64,000 nucleotides of DNA from Picosynechococcus sp. PCC 7002 (GCF_963860125.1 NZ_CAWLFA010000001.1:2728001-2792000), one strand, 5' to 3'; positions 26,441 through 36,746 are shown, counted from the first letter of the stretch. Notes: a model not told the origin generated them from the letters alone. Numbers and translations: made by a program.

Positions 26441-27202
26441 TTAAAAGAAGAAGCGTAACAGTACGGAGCTAATGGCGCTGAGGATATTGCCAGCAGTATT
26501 CCCAGAATCTTGTTTCGGGTTGAGGGCGAGGTCAATTTCGTCGAGTAACCTTTGACTAGCATCCACTCCAACGGTCGATCCTTGGCTGGTGAACAGGGTC
26601 TGAGCAAAGGTGGCATCCTGTTGGGCCTGGGCAAAATCTCGTAGTTGGTAGCGGGCGATCGCCCGGGAGAGATAAATGGCCCCATTGTCAGGTTCTCGGT
26701 TAGCGGCGGCGTCATAGTAGGCGATCGCCATGCGGTAATTTTTATTTTCCCCTTCCACAAAGCCCCATTGATAAAGCTGCTCCGCCGAAACGGGAGCATC
26801 CAACAGTCCTACCGCCCGCGCAATGTAGAACGTCCGCAGGGAAGTATTGGTAAAATTTGCTCCGGCTAAATAGGCTTCCCGGAGATCCGCGCCGTCTAAA
26901 ATAGCCCCTTCTAGGTCAGCCCCGGCTAAGTTGGCCCCCACCAAAGAAGCTCCCGTTAAATTGGCCCCCCGCAAATCCGCAAGGCTCAGATCTGCCCGAC
27001 TCAAGTTCGCTTGACGCAAATCCGCCCCCCGCAGGTCAGCCCCATCTAAACGGGCATTGGCAAGGCCGCTCCGGGTCAGTTGACAATTCTGACATTGACG
27101 ACTTGATAGCAGTTGGCTGAGGTGGGTTAGGTTTTCGGCCCGTACCTGGGGGGCGATCGCCAAAGGCAAAACACAACAGGCGGTAAAGAGTAGCTTTTTC
27201 AT
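26441..27202 (-). CDS. Exported pentapeptide-repeat protein with TPR-like tail
   Basis: The protein has 253 residues. A signal peptide covers 1-22 (LLFTACCVLPLAIAPQVRA). Two cysteines (CQNC) precede about 16 pentapeptide units with the A(D/N)LXX pattern at about 46-125 (LDGADLRGADLRQANL and similar), which form a right-handed quadrilateral helix. The remaining part contains a TPR-like pair of helices (GFVEGENKNYRMAIAYYDAA, GAIYLSRAIARYQLRDFAQA) and a hydrophobic end. Such proteins are common in cyanobacteria and some are lumenal; the role is unknown. Confidence 0.8.
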   Translation of the reverse strand: MKKLLFTACCVLPLAIAPQVRAENLTHLSQLLSSRQCQNCQLTRSGLANARLDGADLRGADLRQANLSRADLSLADLRGANLTGASLVGANLAGADLEGAILDGADLREAYLAGANFTNTSLRTFYIARAVGLLDAPVSAEQLYQWGFVEGENKNYRMAIAYYDAAANREPDNGAIYLSRAIARYQLRDFAQAQQDATFAQTLFTSQGSTVGVDASQRLLDEIDLALNPKQDSGNTAGNILSAISSVLLRFFF

Positions 27203-27397
27203 CGGGAATTGGGGAGGGAGGACTGGAACTGTAGACCATCAATCAGGGCAAAACGTTTCCGGCTACCACCGATTTTTCTGCGTCCATGGTAGCAGTCACT
27301 TTCTGACGAGGTAATAGATCTGTAAAATTCTTTGGGGTTGGGGGACGAAACAACGGGGATATGATGGGGATTAGTGTTTGTTGCCGACAGTCTGCCC

Positions 27398-30300
27398 ATG
27401 ACGCCCCTAAAGCTTACTCTGAAAAATTTCCTCAGTTACCGTGATGCTGTTCTAGATTTCACGGGCTTTCACACGGCCTGTATTTGTGGGCCAAATGGAG
27501 CTGGGAAATCATCCTTGTTAGAAGCGGTGACTTGGGTGATCTGGGGCAAAAGTCGCACCAGCAGTGCCGATGACGTGATCCACATGGGTGAAATGGATGT
27601 ACGGGTTGATTTTGAGCTACTTTGTCACCAACAGGTTTATCGAATCATTCGAATGCGATCGCGGGGGCGAGGGGCGACTTTACAATTCCAAGTGCGATCG
27701 CCGACGGGGGACTTTACCGCAATTACGGGTAAGGGGATTCGGGAAACCCAAGAGCTCATCGACCAAGAGATCAAGCTAGACTACGACACGTTTATCAATT
27801 CCGCCTATCTACGTCAGGGCCACGCCGATGAATTTATGGTGGCCAAGCCCGCAGACCGCAAAAAGATTTTGAGTGATCTCCTCAAGCTTGACCGTTACGA
27901 AAGCCTCGCCCAACTTGCCAAGGACAAAGCAAGATCTTTTAAACTCAAGGCCGATCTTCTCGAAGAAAGCCTCGCGCCTCAAACTGAACAACTCCGGGCA
28001 AAACCCCAGCTAGAAGCAGAACTCGCCGCCATCGAACAGACCATTAGCGAAGGCAAGCAACGGGAAAACCAACTCCAGGATCAGCTCCAAAAAATCCAGG
28101 CGATCGCCCAACAACGGCAATTCCTAAAAAACCAAGTCGATACGTCCCAGCAACAGTACCAGCGCCGCCACCAAGACCTGACGCGCCTCAGCACCCAGGC
28201 CCAACAACTCCAACAGGATTTAGCGCAAAATACAGCGATCCTACACCAGACCGACACCATCGAAGCCGAATACCAACGTTGGCAGACCCTCCAGCAGCAG
28301 GAAGAACAGCTCAACCAAAAATCCCAGCAATACCAAGACCTCCAGCAGGAACAACAAACCATTCAGCAAACTATCCAGACCGAAGAAAACGAGGGACAAC
28401 GGCAGATTCAGCAGCTAGAAGTACAGATCCAGACCCTCACCCAGCAGCAAGCCGCAGTCCAAGAAACCTTGGCGATCGCCCCCGACCTGACCACCGTCCT
28501 AGACCAACTAAAGCGCACCCGCAACCAGATCAATCGCCTCGAAGCCGCCCACCACCAAGCCCAACCCCTCCTCCAGCAACGGCAGCAGCTAGAAAACCAA
28601 ATTAGTCAGGCCGCCGAAAAACTGAAGTTACAATTGGCCGCATCCCGACAGCAACAGCAAAACCTCGCGGAAAAAATTGCCCAAATTCCCCAACAGCGGG
28701 CGGAATTGCAACGCCTCGATCAAACCATGGCCGATCTAGACCGCCAGAAAAAACATCTAGACCAGATTCAGCAACAACACCTTGATGTTTCAACCCAACA
28801 AGTCCGCTTCCAGGACGCTAAACGCAACTGTCAAACGCAACTCCAGGAGCTCCAACAAAAACTTGCCCTGCTGCAACAACCGGGGGCGACTTGTCCCCTC
28901 TGCGAACAAAACCTCGACCATGACCACCACCAAAATGTGATGGCCAAAACCCAGGCCCAGTACAGTGCCACTGAAGCAGAAATTCTCACCTTCCAAAATG
29001 AACTTAAACGTTGCGATCAACTGCTGCGCGACTACAACCAGGAACTGACGGCCCTCGACCAAGTCCGGAGCCGCTATGAAAGCTATGACCAGCAGATGAT
29101 CCGCCTGGAGCAGGCCATTGAAACGAACCAAGCCCTCGAAAAGGAATTGAAACAGGTAGAACAGGAATTACTCAACCTAGAACGCGCCCTCCGCCTGGAG
29201 GCCTACGCCGAGGATCTGCGGGCAGAATTGGCGGAAGTGCAGCACCAGTTAGAGACCCTGAAATATGATGAATCCCAATTGGCGATCGCCAGGGAAACTG
29301 AAAAAGAATACCGTTGGGCAGAACTCAAAGAGGTGGAATTAAACCAAGCGCGCCAACGCCTGGACACCCTCCAACGGGAACTCCCCCAACAAGAAGCAGC
29401 ACTTGAAACCCAGCGCCATCAACTCGACCAAAATAGACAAACATCTCCCTGGCAAGTCCACCTCACGCAGCTCCAGGAACAGTTAAACGCTCTCAACTAC
29501 GACCGTAACGCCCACCAACAACTCCGCCAAGCACTCCAGCAGGGGCAAATTTGGCAACAGCGTTACCTCGAACTGGGCCAAGCCCAACGGCAACAAACCA
29601 GCCTCGAAGCGCAACTACAGGATTTAAACCAGCGTCAAACGGTCGCCCAAACGGAGCTGGCGCAACTCGAAGAACAAATTGTGCAATTGCAGGAAAATTT
29701 AGACCATCTTCACGCTGATCAAGGGGAGATTAACCACCTAGAGAATCAATTGCAAACCTGTCGCCAAGCCCTAGAAACAGCAATTACCCAACGCGGCCAA
29801 CGGCAACAATCCTTAGAAAATCTCCAGGCGATCGCCACCGCCCAGAAAAACAGCAAAACAGAACTCAAGGAACTGCGACGTCAATATCGTATTCACCACG
29901 AACTCGGTCAAGCCTTCGGTAAAAATGGGATTCAGGCCCTGATGATCGAAAATGCCCTGCCCCAACTAGAGGCCGAAACCAACCAAATCCTTGGTCGCCT
30001 CACAGAGCACCAATTCCATGTCCAGTTCCTCACCCAAAAAGCCAAGAAAGGCAGCAAAAAAACTGCCGCCCAGATGATCGACACCCTCGATATTGTCATT
30101 GCCGACGCCCGGGGCACCCGCGCCTACGAAACCTATTCCGGGGGGGAAGCATTCCGGATCAACTTTTCAATCCGCCTCGCTCTCGCAAAACTCTTAGCCT
30201 ACCGTTCGGGCACCACCTTGCAAATGCTGGTCATCGATGAAGGCTTTGGCACCCAGGACACCGAAGGCTGTAACCGCTTAATCGGGGCGATCAATGCGAT

Positions 30301-30421
30301 CGCCGCTGACTTTGCCTGTATCCTCGCTGTGACCCACATTCCCCAGTTCAAGGAAGCCTTTCAAAGCCGCATCGAAGTCTACAAAGATCAGCAGGGCTCC
30401 CAACTCCAGGTCAACAACTAA
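27398..30421 (+). CDS. sbcC: SbcC/Rad50-type exonuclease subunit
   Basis: The protein has 1007 residues from the ATG at 27398. The Walker A site is at 31-38 (GPNGAGKS). Two very long glutamine-rich coiled coils flank a zinc hook CPLC near residue 498. The C-terminal half of the ATPase has the signature YSGGEAFRINFSIRLALAKL and Walker B LVIDEGFGTQD. With SbcD it forms the Mre11-Rad50-like complex that opens hairpins and processes DNA ends. No sbcD lies next to it. Glutamine is extraordinarily frequent in the coiled coils, reflecting CAA/CAG-rich sequence. Confidence 0.94.
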   Translation: MTPLKLTLKNFLSYRDAVLDFTGFHTACICGPNGAGKSSLLEAVTWVIWGKSRTSSADDVIHMGEMDVRVDFELLCHQQVYRIIRMRSRGRGATLQFQVRSPTGDFTAITGKGIRETQELIDQEIKLDYDTFINSAYLRQGHADEFMVAKPADRKKILSDLLKLDRYESLAQLAKDKARSFKLKADLLEESLAPQTEQLRAKPQLEAELAAIEQTISEGKQRENQLQDQLQKIQAIAQQRQFLKNQVDTSQQQYQRRHQDLTRLSTQAQQLQQDLAQNTAILHQTDTIEAEYQRWQTLQQQEEQLNQKSQQYQDLQQEQQTIQQTIQTEENEGQRQIQQLEVQIQTLTQQQAAVQETLAIAPDLTTVLDQLKRTRNQINRLEAAHHQAQPLLQQRQQLENQISQAAEKLKLQLAASRQQQQNLAEKIAQIPQQRAELQRLDQTMADLDRQKKHLDQIQQQHLDVSTQQVRFQDAKRNCQTQLQELQQKLALLQQPGATCPLCEQNLDHDHHQNVMAKTQAQYSATEAEILTFQNELKRCDQLLRDYNQELTALDQVRSRYESYDQQMIRLEQAIETNQALEKELKQVEQELLNLERALRLEAYAEDLRAELAEVQHQLETLKYDESQLAIARETEKEYRWAELKEVELNQARQRLDTLQRELPQQEAALETQRHQLDQNRQTSPWQVHLTQLQEQLNALNYDRNAHQQLRQALQQGQIWQQRYLELGQAQRQQTSLEAQLQDLNQRQTVAQTELAQLEEQIVQLQENLDHLHADQGEINHLENQLQTCRQALETAITQRGQRQQSLENLQAIATAQKNSKTELKELRRQYRIHHELGQAFGKNGIQALMIENALPQLEAETNQILGRLTEHQFHVQFLTQKAKKGSKKTAAQMIDTLDIVIADARGTRAYETYSGGEAFRINFSIRLALAKLLAYRSGTTLQMLVIDEGFGTQDTEGCNRLIGAINAIAADFACILAVTHIPQFKEAFQSRIEVYKDQQGSQLQVNN

Positions 30422-30487
30422 CCCCCATATTTCCAACAACTGTGCCTAGAATAGAAACCGTAACAAATCGCAACAGTTGCCCCTGGT

Positions 30488-33400
30488 ATGTCCTTTCACC
30501 TCTCTGCTTGGTCCATCAAAAATCCAGTGCCGACCCTCGTAGCCTTCATGATTATGACCATCGTGGGGATCTATTCGTTTTTGAATCTTGGCATTGATAA
30601 TACGCCAAACATCGATATTTCTGCCGTGACCGTGAGCGTTAGCCAGCCAGGGGCCGCCCCAGAAGAGATTGAAACGGAAATTACCAAGAAAATCGAAGAT
30701 TCCGTTGCGAGCCTCGCCAATATTGATCAAATCACCTCCACCGTGACCGATGGCAATTCCCAGACGGTCGTGAATTTCGAGTTGGGCACCGACACCGACC
30801 AGGCGACCAATGATGTGCGCAATGCGATCGCCCAAATTCGCTCGTCTCTACCCCAGGACATCACCGATCCCATTGTCCAAAAACTTGATTTTGCTGGGGG
30901 AGCCGTGATGACCTATGCCCTCTCCTCTGGGGAGCGTACCGTCGAAGAACTCAGTGATCTCATCGATCGTCGCATTGGCCGAGAACTCACCAATGTAGAA
31001 GGAGTGGCCGAAATTCAACGGCTGGGCGGTGTTGACCGGGAGATTCGCGTCGATCTTGATCCTGATTTGTTACAGAGCTTGGGGATCACCGCAACCCAAG
31101 TTAATGACCAGATTGCTCAATTTAATCTCAACCGTCCAGGGGGCCGCCTCGAACTGGGGGGCAATGAGCAAAATGTCCGGACTCTTGGTAGTGCAGAGAG
31201 CATTCAAGAATTGCAGCAATACCCGATCACGTTACCCAACGGAGATCTGGTGTCTTTAGAAAACCTTGGCCGCGTGGAAGATAGCTTCCGGGAACCCAGG
31301 GTGGCAGCGACCCTCAACAATGAACCAGTGGTGGCATTCTCCGTACTCCGGAGTCCGGGGAGTACCGTTGTCGGCGTTGATCAAGGGATCCGAAAGGCGA
31401 TCGCCGAGTTGCAAACCACCCTCCCAGAGGATCTCCGTTTCGATTTGATTTTTACCCGCGCCACAGAAATTCAAGCCTCCTACGACGGCACCATTATGGC
31501 CCTGTGGGCGGGCTGTATTTTAACGGTGATTACAGTGGGCTTTTTCCTCAAGGACTGGCGGGCCACTTTAATTACCGCCGCCGCCTTGCCCCTCTCCATT
31601 GTGCCGACGTTCTTTGTGATGCAGGCCCTCGACTATACCCTGAACGGGATGACCCTCCTCGCCTTGGCCCTGGCGATCGGTAACTTAGTCGATGATGCGA
31701 TCTGCATGATTGAAAATATCGACCAACACCTGCAAATGGGCAAAAGACCTTTCCAGGCTGCCATCGATGGCGCCAGGGAAATTGGCCTCGCCGTAGTGGC
31801 AACCACCGCAACCATTGTGGCTGTATTTCTGCCCGTGGCCTTTATGGGGGGCGTGCCGGGACAATTCTTCCAACCCTTTGGGGTCACCGTCGCCGTCTCA
31901 ACGATGTTCTCGACCCTGGTGGCCACCACTATGACGCCGATGCTGAGTGCCTACCTATTAAAATCAAAACTGGGGGCTTTTAATGGCCAGAAACAACCGG
32001 GTTTTTACCGGAATCTGCTCGGCTGGGCGCTGCGCCACCGTCTTACGACTCTTCTCGTTGCCCTAGCCTTTTTTATCGGTAGCCTCCAGCTGATCCCCTT
32101 CATTCCTACAGGACTTTTTAGCAGTAGCGATACGGGCATTAGTACGATCGCCTTTGATCTGCCCCCGGGTGCCACCCTGGCCGATAGCGAGCAAGTGATG
32201 ACGGAAGTGAGCGATCGCCTCCAGGCCAATCCCGCTGTGAGTAGTGTTTTGGCAACGGCGACCAACGTCAACAGCGGCACCATTTACGTCAATCTTGTGC
32301 CCCAAGCGGAACGGGTTTCCCAGGCAGAATTTGAACAAACCCTACGGCGTGATTTCCAAACGATTCCGGGGGCAAGGGTCTCCTTCCAAAGTACGGGCGG
32401 GACAGGCAACTCTAAGGATCTCTCCATTGTGCTCAAAAGTGAAAATGCCCCGCTTCTATTAGAAACAGCGACGACCCTAGAGCAACAGATGGGCAGCGTG
32501 CCGGGGCTAGTGGACATTTCGTCGAGCGCAAGCTTGGTTAAACCCGAACTGATTATTCAGCCTGATCCCCAACGGGCCGCCGATCTTGGTGTTTCTGTGG
32601 CGGCCATTTCCCGCACCGCTTCCCTGGCGTTAATTGGCGACAATGATTTTAATTTGCCTAAGTTCAATTTAAGCGATCGCCAAATCCCGATCCGCGTTCA
32701 ACTCGATCCCGCCCAACGCAGCAATATTGAAACCCTGAAAAATCTCCAGGTACCGAGTAACACCGGTGAATTAGTCCCCCTAGCTGCTGTGGCTGAATTA
32801 AAGCTCGGTAGTGGTTCGGCCCAGATTGACCGCTTTAATCGCTTCCGTCAAGTGGAAGTGGGGGCCAACCTGGAGGGAACATCCCTAGGGGATGCCTTTG
32901 CTGCCGTGAATGCCTTGCCCGTGATGAACCCCCTACCTTCTGGCGTGACCATTGAACCCGCGGGCGACGCAGAAATTATGCGCGATATTTTTAGCCGTTT
33001 CCTCACGGCGTTGGGGGCGGCTGTCCTGTGCATCTATGCAATTCTGGTGCTGCTTTACAACAACTTCCTCTATCCCTTTGGGATTCTAACCGCTTTGCCT
33101 CTCTCCATTGGGGGGGCTTTGTTGGGGCTGATGATTACCCAAAAGGAACTGGGTTTATTTGCCCTGATTGGCATTGTGTTGTTGATGGGTCTGGTGACAA
33201 AAAACGCAATCTTACTGGTGGACTTTACCCTCTCCGGCCTACGGGAAGGTAAAACCCTGAAAAAATCCCTCGTCGAAGCTGGGGTCTCCCGGTTACGGCC
33301 CATCTGTATGACATCTCTCTCGACCATTGCCGGGATGTTGCCCATTGCCTTAGAGTTGGGAGCCGACGGTGCGACCCGGAGTCCGATGGCGATCGCCGTG

Positions 33401-33526
33401 ATTGGGGGCTTTAGTACCTCCACCGTTTTGACCCTGATCGTCGTGCCTGTGATCTTTACCTACATTTATCGCTTTGTCCGCTGGCTCGTTAAACCCTTCC
33501 AAAATGCCCAATCTGCGCCCCTATGA
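30488..33526 (+). CDS. RND-family efflux transporter (AcrB/HAE1 type)
   Basis: The protein has 1012 residues and the typical duplicated layout: helix 1 (PTLVAFMIMTIVGIYSFLNLG), a large periplasmic domain, helices 2-6, a second large domain, then helices 8-12. The proton-relay aspartate pair is present near residue 400 (NLVDDAICMIENID), as in AcrB-type drug exporters. FLPVAFMGGVPGQFFQPFG in the first half is also typical. It works with a membrane fusion protein and an outer membrane channel, but neither is adjacent. Substrate unknown; drug or lipid export is more likely than metal export because the HME-type metal motif is absent. Confidence 0.92.
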   Translation: MSFHLSAWSIKNPVPTLVAFMIMTIVGIYSFLNLGIDNTPNIDISAVTVSVSQPGAAPEEIETEITKKIEDSVASLANIDQITSTVTDGNSQTVVNFELGTDTDQATNDVRNAIAQIRSSLPQDITDPIVQKLDFAGGAVMTYALSSGERTVEELSDLIDRRIGRELTNVEGVAEIQRLGGVDREIRVDLDPDLLQSLGITATQVNDQIAQFNLNRPGGRLELGGNEQNVRTLGSAESIQELQQYPITLPNGDLVSLENLGRVEDSFREPRVAATLNNEPVVAFSVLRSPGSTVVGVDQGIRKAIAELQTTLPEDLRFDLIFTRATEIQASYDGTIMALWAGCILTVITVGFFLKDWRATLITAAALPLSIVPTFFVMQALDYTLNGMTLLALALAIGNLVDDAICMIENIDQHLQMGKRPFQAAIDGAREIGLAVVATTATIVAVFLPVAFMGGVPGQFFQPFGVTVAVSTMFSTLVATTMTPMLSAYLLKSKLGAFNGQKQPGFYRNLLGWALRHRLTTLLVALAFFIGSLQLIPFIPTGLFSSSDTGISTIAFDLPPGATLADSEQVMTEVSDRLQANPAVSSVLATATNVNSGTIYVNLVPQAERVSQAEFEQTLRRDFQTIPGARVSFQSTGGTGNSKDLSIVLKSENAPLLLETATTLEQQMGSVPGLVDISSSASLVKPELIIQPDPQRAADLGVSVAAISRTASLALIGDNDFNLPKFNLSDRQIPIRVQLDPAQRSNIETLKNLQVPSNTGELVPLAAVAELKLGSGSAQIDRFNRFRQVEVGANLEGTSLGDAFAAVNALPVMNPLPSGVTIEPAGDAEIMRDIFSRFLTALGAAVLCIYAILVLLYNNFLYPFGILTALPLSIGGALLGLMITQKELGLFALIGIVLLMGLVTKNAILLVDFTLSGLREGKTLKKSLVEAGVSRLRPICMTSLSTIAGMLPIALELGADGATRSPMAIAVIGGFSTSTVLTLIVVPVIFTYIYRFVRWLVKPFQNAQSAPL

Positions 33527-33685
33527 TTTCCTGCCACAAAATTACAGATTTTATCGGACTTGCTCGGATCACCGAAATTTTGTGTCACCATAGTACATCC
33601 GAGTAATTTTTATCGATATTGCGGGCCTGACCCTTAAACCATTCCAGGCCAATCCGAATTAGCTCCTACAGAAGAAGAACACCCT

Positions 33686-36013
33686 ATGACCACGACGACA
33701 ACTCCCAAAACTTGGAAAGAGGTCCTTGGCGATCGCATTCCGCCCCAGATGGCCGAAGAAATTGACACCTTTGAAAACCAAATGGCCCTCCGCTGCCAGG
33801 ACAAACTCGACGAAAAAGTGTTTGCCGAACTGCGTCTTCGTCGGGGCGCCTACGGTCAGCGTTACGATAACGGCTTCCGGAATGATGGGGTCAAAGCCAA
33901 AGCAATTCCTTTTCCCAAAACAGAACTCACCAAAGGCCCCGATACCAAATGGCAGGCCCCAGGCATGCAGCGGATCAAAATTCCCTATGGGGGGATGACC
34001 GCCGAACAAATGGATGTTCTCGCTGACATTTGCGAAGAATATTCCGACAACATTCTCCACATCACCACCCGTCAGGACATCCAACTTCACTTCATTTCCC
34101 TCGATAATGTCCCGGATATGCACCGTCGCTTAGCGGCAGTGGGCATTACGGTACGGGAAGCCTGTGGTAACTCCGTACGCAACGTTACCGCTTGTCCCCT
34201 CGCTGGTGTTTGCCATGACGAAGTCTTTGACGTCACAGGCCATGCCCAAGAACTAACGGACTTTTTCCTCGGTCACCGGGATATCCAGGATTTTGGCCGT
34301 AAATTAAAGATCGCCTTTTCTGGTTGTGAAGATCATCCCTGTGGTTTGACTTCCATGCATGACCTTGGCTTTATCGCTAAAACCAAAGAAATTGATGGTG
34401 AAATTGTCAAAGGGTTTAAAGTTTATGTCGGTGGCGGCTTAGGTTCTGTACCGTTCCTGGCGAAACTCTTTGAAGATTTTGTGCCCCTTGAGGAAATTTT
34501 CCCCCTCTCCCAGGCCATCTTCCGCGTCTTTGCCCGCCTTGGGGAAAAGAAAAACCGCAACAAAGCCCGGATTAAGTTCCTCGTCCAAAAGCTCGGTCTC
34601 GAAGAATTTAAACGTCTGGTTACCGAAGAACGGGCGCTCCTCGAAGCTGATCCCGGTTGGACAGCCTGGGTTGAGCGTCTCACTGCCTACGAAGAAAAAG
34701 GTAAACCCGCTCCTGTTGCTGCGGATCAAACCTTCGATCATGGCGAAGAATTCACCAAGTGGAAAACCACAAACCTCTATCCCCAACGGCAAACAGGCTT
34801 CTATACTGTTGCGGTTTCTTTGCCCCTAGGAGATGCCACCTCGCCCCAATTCCGGGGTCTGGCTGATATCGTCCGCAAATATACCAATGACACAGTAAGG
34901 ACAACCGTTGAGCAGAATATCTTGATCCGTTGGGTACATGAAGCAGATCTTCCCGCCCTCTATGCGGATCTCAAGGCGATTAACCTCCATAGTGGTGGTG
35001 CCCATTCGATCATTGACATTACCGCTTGCCCGGGTACAGATACTTGCAAATTGGGGATCGGTAGTTCTCGCGGTTTAGCTGGGGAATTGCGTCGTCGCAT
35101 GGCCCTCAAGGGGTGGCAGTATGACCAGGCAGTCAAGGATATCCGCGTCAAGATCAGCGGCTGTTTCAACTCCTGCTCCCAACACATGGTGGCAGAAATT
35201 GGTTTCTATGGTTCTAGTCGTCAGGTACAACGGCGACGGGTGCCCCACTTTAACCTGGTACTAGGTGGGGAATGGGCAAATAATGCCTCTACCTACGGCA
35301 AATCCATGGGGGTTTTGCCCTCGAAGCGCATTCCTGATGTGGTGGAATTTCTCATTGATACGTTCATGCAGGAACGCCTGGAAAATGAGAAATTTACAGA
35401 ATTTTTCAACCGCATTGGCCGTAAGGAAATGAAGGAGCGACTCCAGCCCTTCACGGAAGTGCCTAGCTATGAAGAAGATCCTTCGTTCTATTCTGACTGG
35501 GCGGATACCCGTGAATTTACCCTTGGGGATATTGGTGTCGGTGAATGTGCCGGAGAAGTGGTCACCCTCACGGACTTTAGTATGGCTGACGCAGAAAGCC
35601 TCCACTTTGATGCAACGGTGCTGCTTGATAATCCGCAAAATGGCGATGTTCAACTGGCGGCGGATAAGGCGATCGCCGCCATGGTTAGTGCGGCTCAGGC
35701 CCTGTTGAAATTCCAGAACATCGATATTAGCGATGATCCAGAAGTGGTGAGTGCCGAGTTCCGCAAGTATTTCTACGATACGGAACTGTTCTTTGATCCC
35801 TTTGCGAAGGGGAAATTTGCCCAGTTCTTCTTCTCCGCCCTGAAGCATAAAGATAAAGCTGCCAGCCTTGAACAGTCCCAGCGCTTGGTGGAAGAATCCC
35901 GTCTCTTTATTGAAGCGGCCCACGCTTGTAACGGTCGGATGATCGAGGCAGGGATCACCAGCCCAGTGAGCTTTAAGCAATGGCTCCTGAAGCAAGGATT
36001 TGGTATCAACTAA
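33686..36013 (+). CDS. Siroheme nitrite/sulfite reductase with extra C-terminal domain
   Basis: The protein has 775 residues against about 510 for ferredoxin-nitrite and 635 for ferredoxin-sulfite reductases of cyanobacteria. Both ferredoxin-like halves are visible (KIPYGGMTAEQMDVLADICEE and TTRQDIQLHF; FRGLADIVRKY). The siroheme/[4Fe-4S] cysteines are in ACPGTDTCKLGI near 450 and KISGCFNSCSQH near 495. Residues of about 640-775 form an added helical domain (DKAIAAMVSAAQALLKF, FRKYFYDTELFF, ESRLFIEAAHACNGRM) resembling a HEPN fold. Electron donor and substrate (sulfite or nitrite) cannot be settled from sequence; it may serve as an alternative sulfite reductase. The following gene may be co-transcribed, although a hairpin lies between. 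Confidence 0.8.
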   Translation: MTTTTTPKTWKEVLGDRIPPQMAEEIDTFENQMALRCQDKLDEKVFAELRLRRGAYGQRYDNGFRNDGVKAKAIPFPKTELTKGPDTKWQAPGMQRIKIPYGGMTAEQMDVLADICEEYSDNILHITTRQDIQLHFISLDNVPDMHRRLAAVGITVREACGNSVRNVTACPLAGVCHDEVFDVTGHAQELTDFFLGHRDIQDFGRKLKIAFSGCEDHPCGLTSMHDLGFIAKTKEIDGEIVKGFKVYVGGGLGSVPFLAKLFEDFVPLEEIFPLSQAIFRVFARLGEKKNRNKARIKFLVQKLGLEEFKRLVTEERALLEADPGWTAWVERLTAYEEKGKPAPVAADQTFDHGEEFTKWKTTNLYPQRQTGFYTVAVSLPLGDATSPQFRGLADIVRKYTNDTVRTTVEQNILIRWVHEADLPALYADLKAINLHSGGAHSIIDITACPGTDTCKLGIGSSRGLAGELRRRMALKGWQYDQAVKDIRVKISGCFNSCSQHMVAEIGFYGSSRQVQRRRVPHFNLVLGGEWANNASTYGKSMGVLPSKRIPDVVEFLIDTFMQERLENEKFTEFFNRIGRKEMKERLQPFTEVPSYEEDPSFYSDWADTREFTLGDIGVGECAGEVVTLTDFSMADAESLHFDATVLLDNPQNGDVQLAADKAIAAMVSAAQALLKFQNIDISDDPEVVSAEFRKYFYDTELFFDPFAKGKFAQFFFSALKHKDKAASLEQSQRLVEESRLFIEAAHACNGRMIEAGITSPVSFKQWLLKQGFGIN

Positions 36014-36050
36014 GCGGCACAATGCTGCGTTAGGTTCCTCAGAGAAAATA

Positions 36051-36072
36051 GGGTGGGCAAAGTTGCTCACCC
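36051..36072 (+). terminator. Hairpin after the siroheme reductase gene
   Basis: The arms GGGTGGGCAA (36051-36060) and TTGCTCACCC (36063-36072) form a 10-bp stem (one wobble) with a two-base loop. It lies 37 bp after the stop. No real T tract follows, so it may attenuate or stabilise rather than terminate. Confidence 0.5.
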
Positions 36073-36118
36073 CATTTATGTCCACCTTGATCTGCTTTAA
36101 TGTTGCTCGAAGCAATTA

Positions 36119-36718
36119 TTGTCTAAGTCGTCACTGAAAAGTAAAAAGCTTGTGTATATTGAACGTTTTTGTGTAAAATTCCCGGCCCAAATGCCCGCTG
36201 GTTTTGATGAGGCATCGTTAATTGGCGTTTTTCAGGGATGGATCCGGGATGAAAAAATTGGGGGCACCTTAATTGATGTGGTGGACTACCGCCATGTGCC
36301 CGATGGCCCAGGGATTATGCTCGTCACCTACGAAATCAACTACATGATGGAGCACCAAGGGGGCTATGGCCTTTATGCCCAGCGGCGCTGGAGTAGCGTG
36401 GAAAATCAACCCCACACCGAGGCGATCGCCGATTTAGTCCAGTCGGCGGCTAAATTTGGGAGCTTGCTTGAACAAGAAACAGAGATTACCCTCAAGGGCA
36501 ATGAATTTCTCTACATCAGCAATGACCGCCTGAACGGGCCAAATACCGATGAAGGGTTTGCGGCGGTGAAAGCAGATCTCAGCGCTGCCTTAACTCAAAT
36601 CTATGGTGGGAAAGCCTTCGCCATTGAGCGGGTACAAAACAATCCCAAAGAGCGTCTGACCCTTTCTGTCAAGGTGGATAGTCCGGTGGCGATCGCCGAA
36701 CTTTGTACGGTTGCATAA
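36119..36718 (+). CDS. Conserved cyanobacterial-type protein of unknown function
   Basis: Up to 199 residues. The start is unclear: TTG at 36119, or GTG at 36152 just before YIERFCVKFPAQMPAG, which looks like the true beginning of the folded part. The protein is soluble and mixed alpha/beta, with GTLIDVVDYRHVPDGPGIML, EINYMMEHQGGYGLYAQRRW, and AALTQIYGGKAFAIERVQNNP. I do not recognise a named domain. It follows the siroheme reductase by about 105 bp on the same strand and ends at the promoter of the candidate RNA. Confidence 0.65.
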   Translation: MSKSSLKSKKLVYIERFCVKFPAQMPAGFDEASLIGVFQGWIRDEKIGGTLIDVVDYRHVPDGPGIMLVTYEINYMMEHQGGYGLYAQRRWSSVENQPHTEAIADLVQSAAKFGSLLEQETEITLKGNEFLYISNDRLNGPNTDEGFAAVKADLSAALTQIYGGKAFAIERVQNNPKERLTLSVKVDSPVAIAELCTVA

Positions 36719-36740
36719 GGATAAAAAAATCCTTTAAGAT
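36711..36740 (+). promoter_or_regulatory. Possible promoter of the structured RNA
   Basis: A -10-like TAAGAT (36735-36740) lies 18 bp after a weak -35-like TTGCAT (36711-36716), which overlaps the stop codon of the preceding gene. Transcription would begin near 36747, exactly where the 5' arm of the predicted closing stem starts. Confidence 0.4.
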
Positions 36741-36746
36741 GACTTC

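Noticed and set aside
33575..33600. Possible NtcA site (GTA-N8-TAC) ahead of the siroheme reductase
   Set aside because: The nearest match is GTC-N7-TAC, with wrong spacing and one mismatch.
35261..36115. Long open frame of 284 codons on the minus strand
   Set aside because: It is antisense to the siroheme reductase, whose motifs are clear, and has no recognisable domain.
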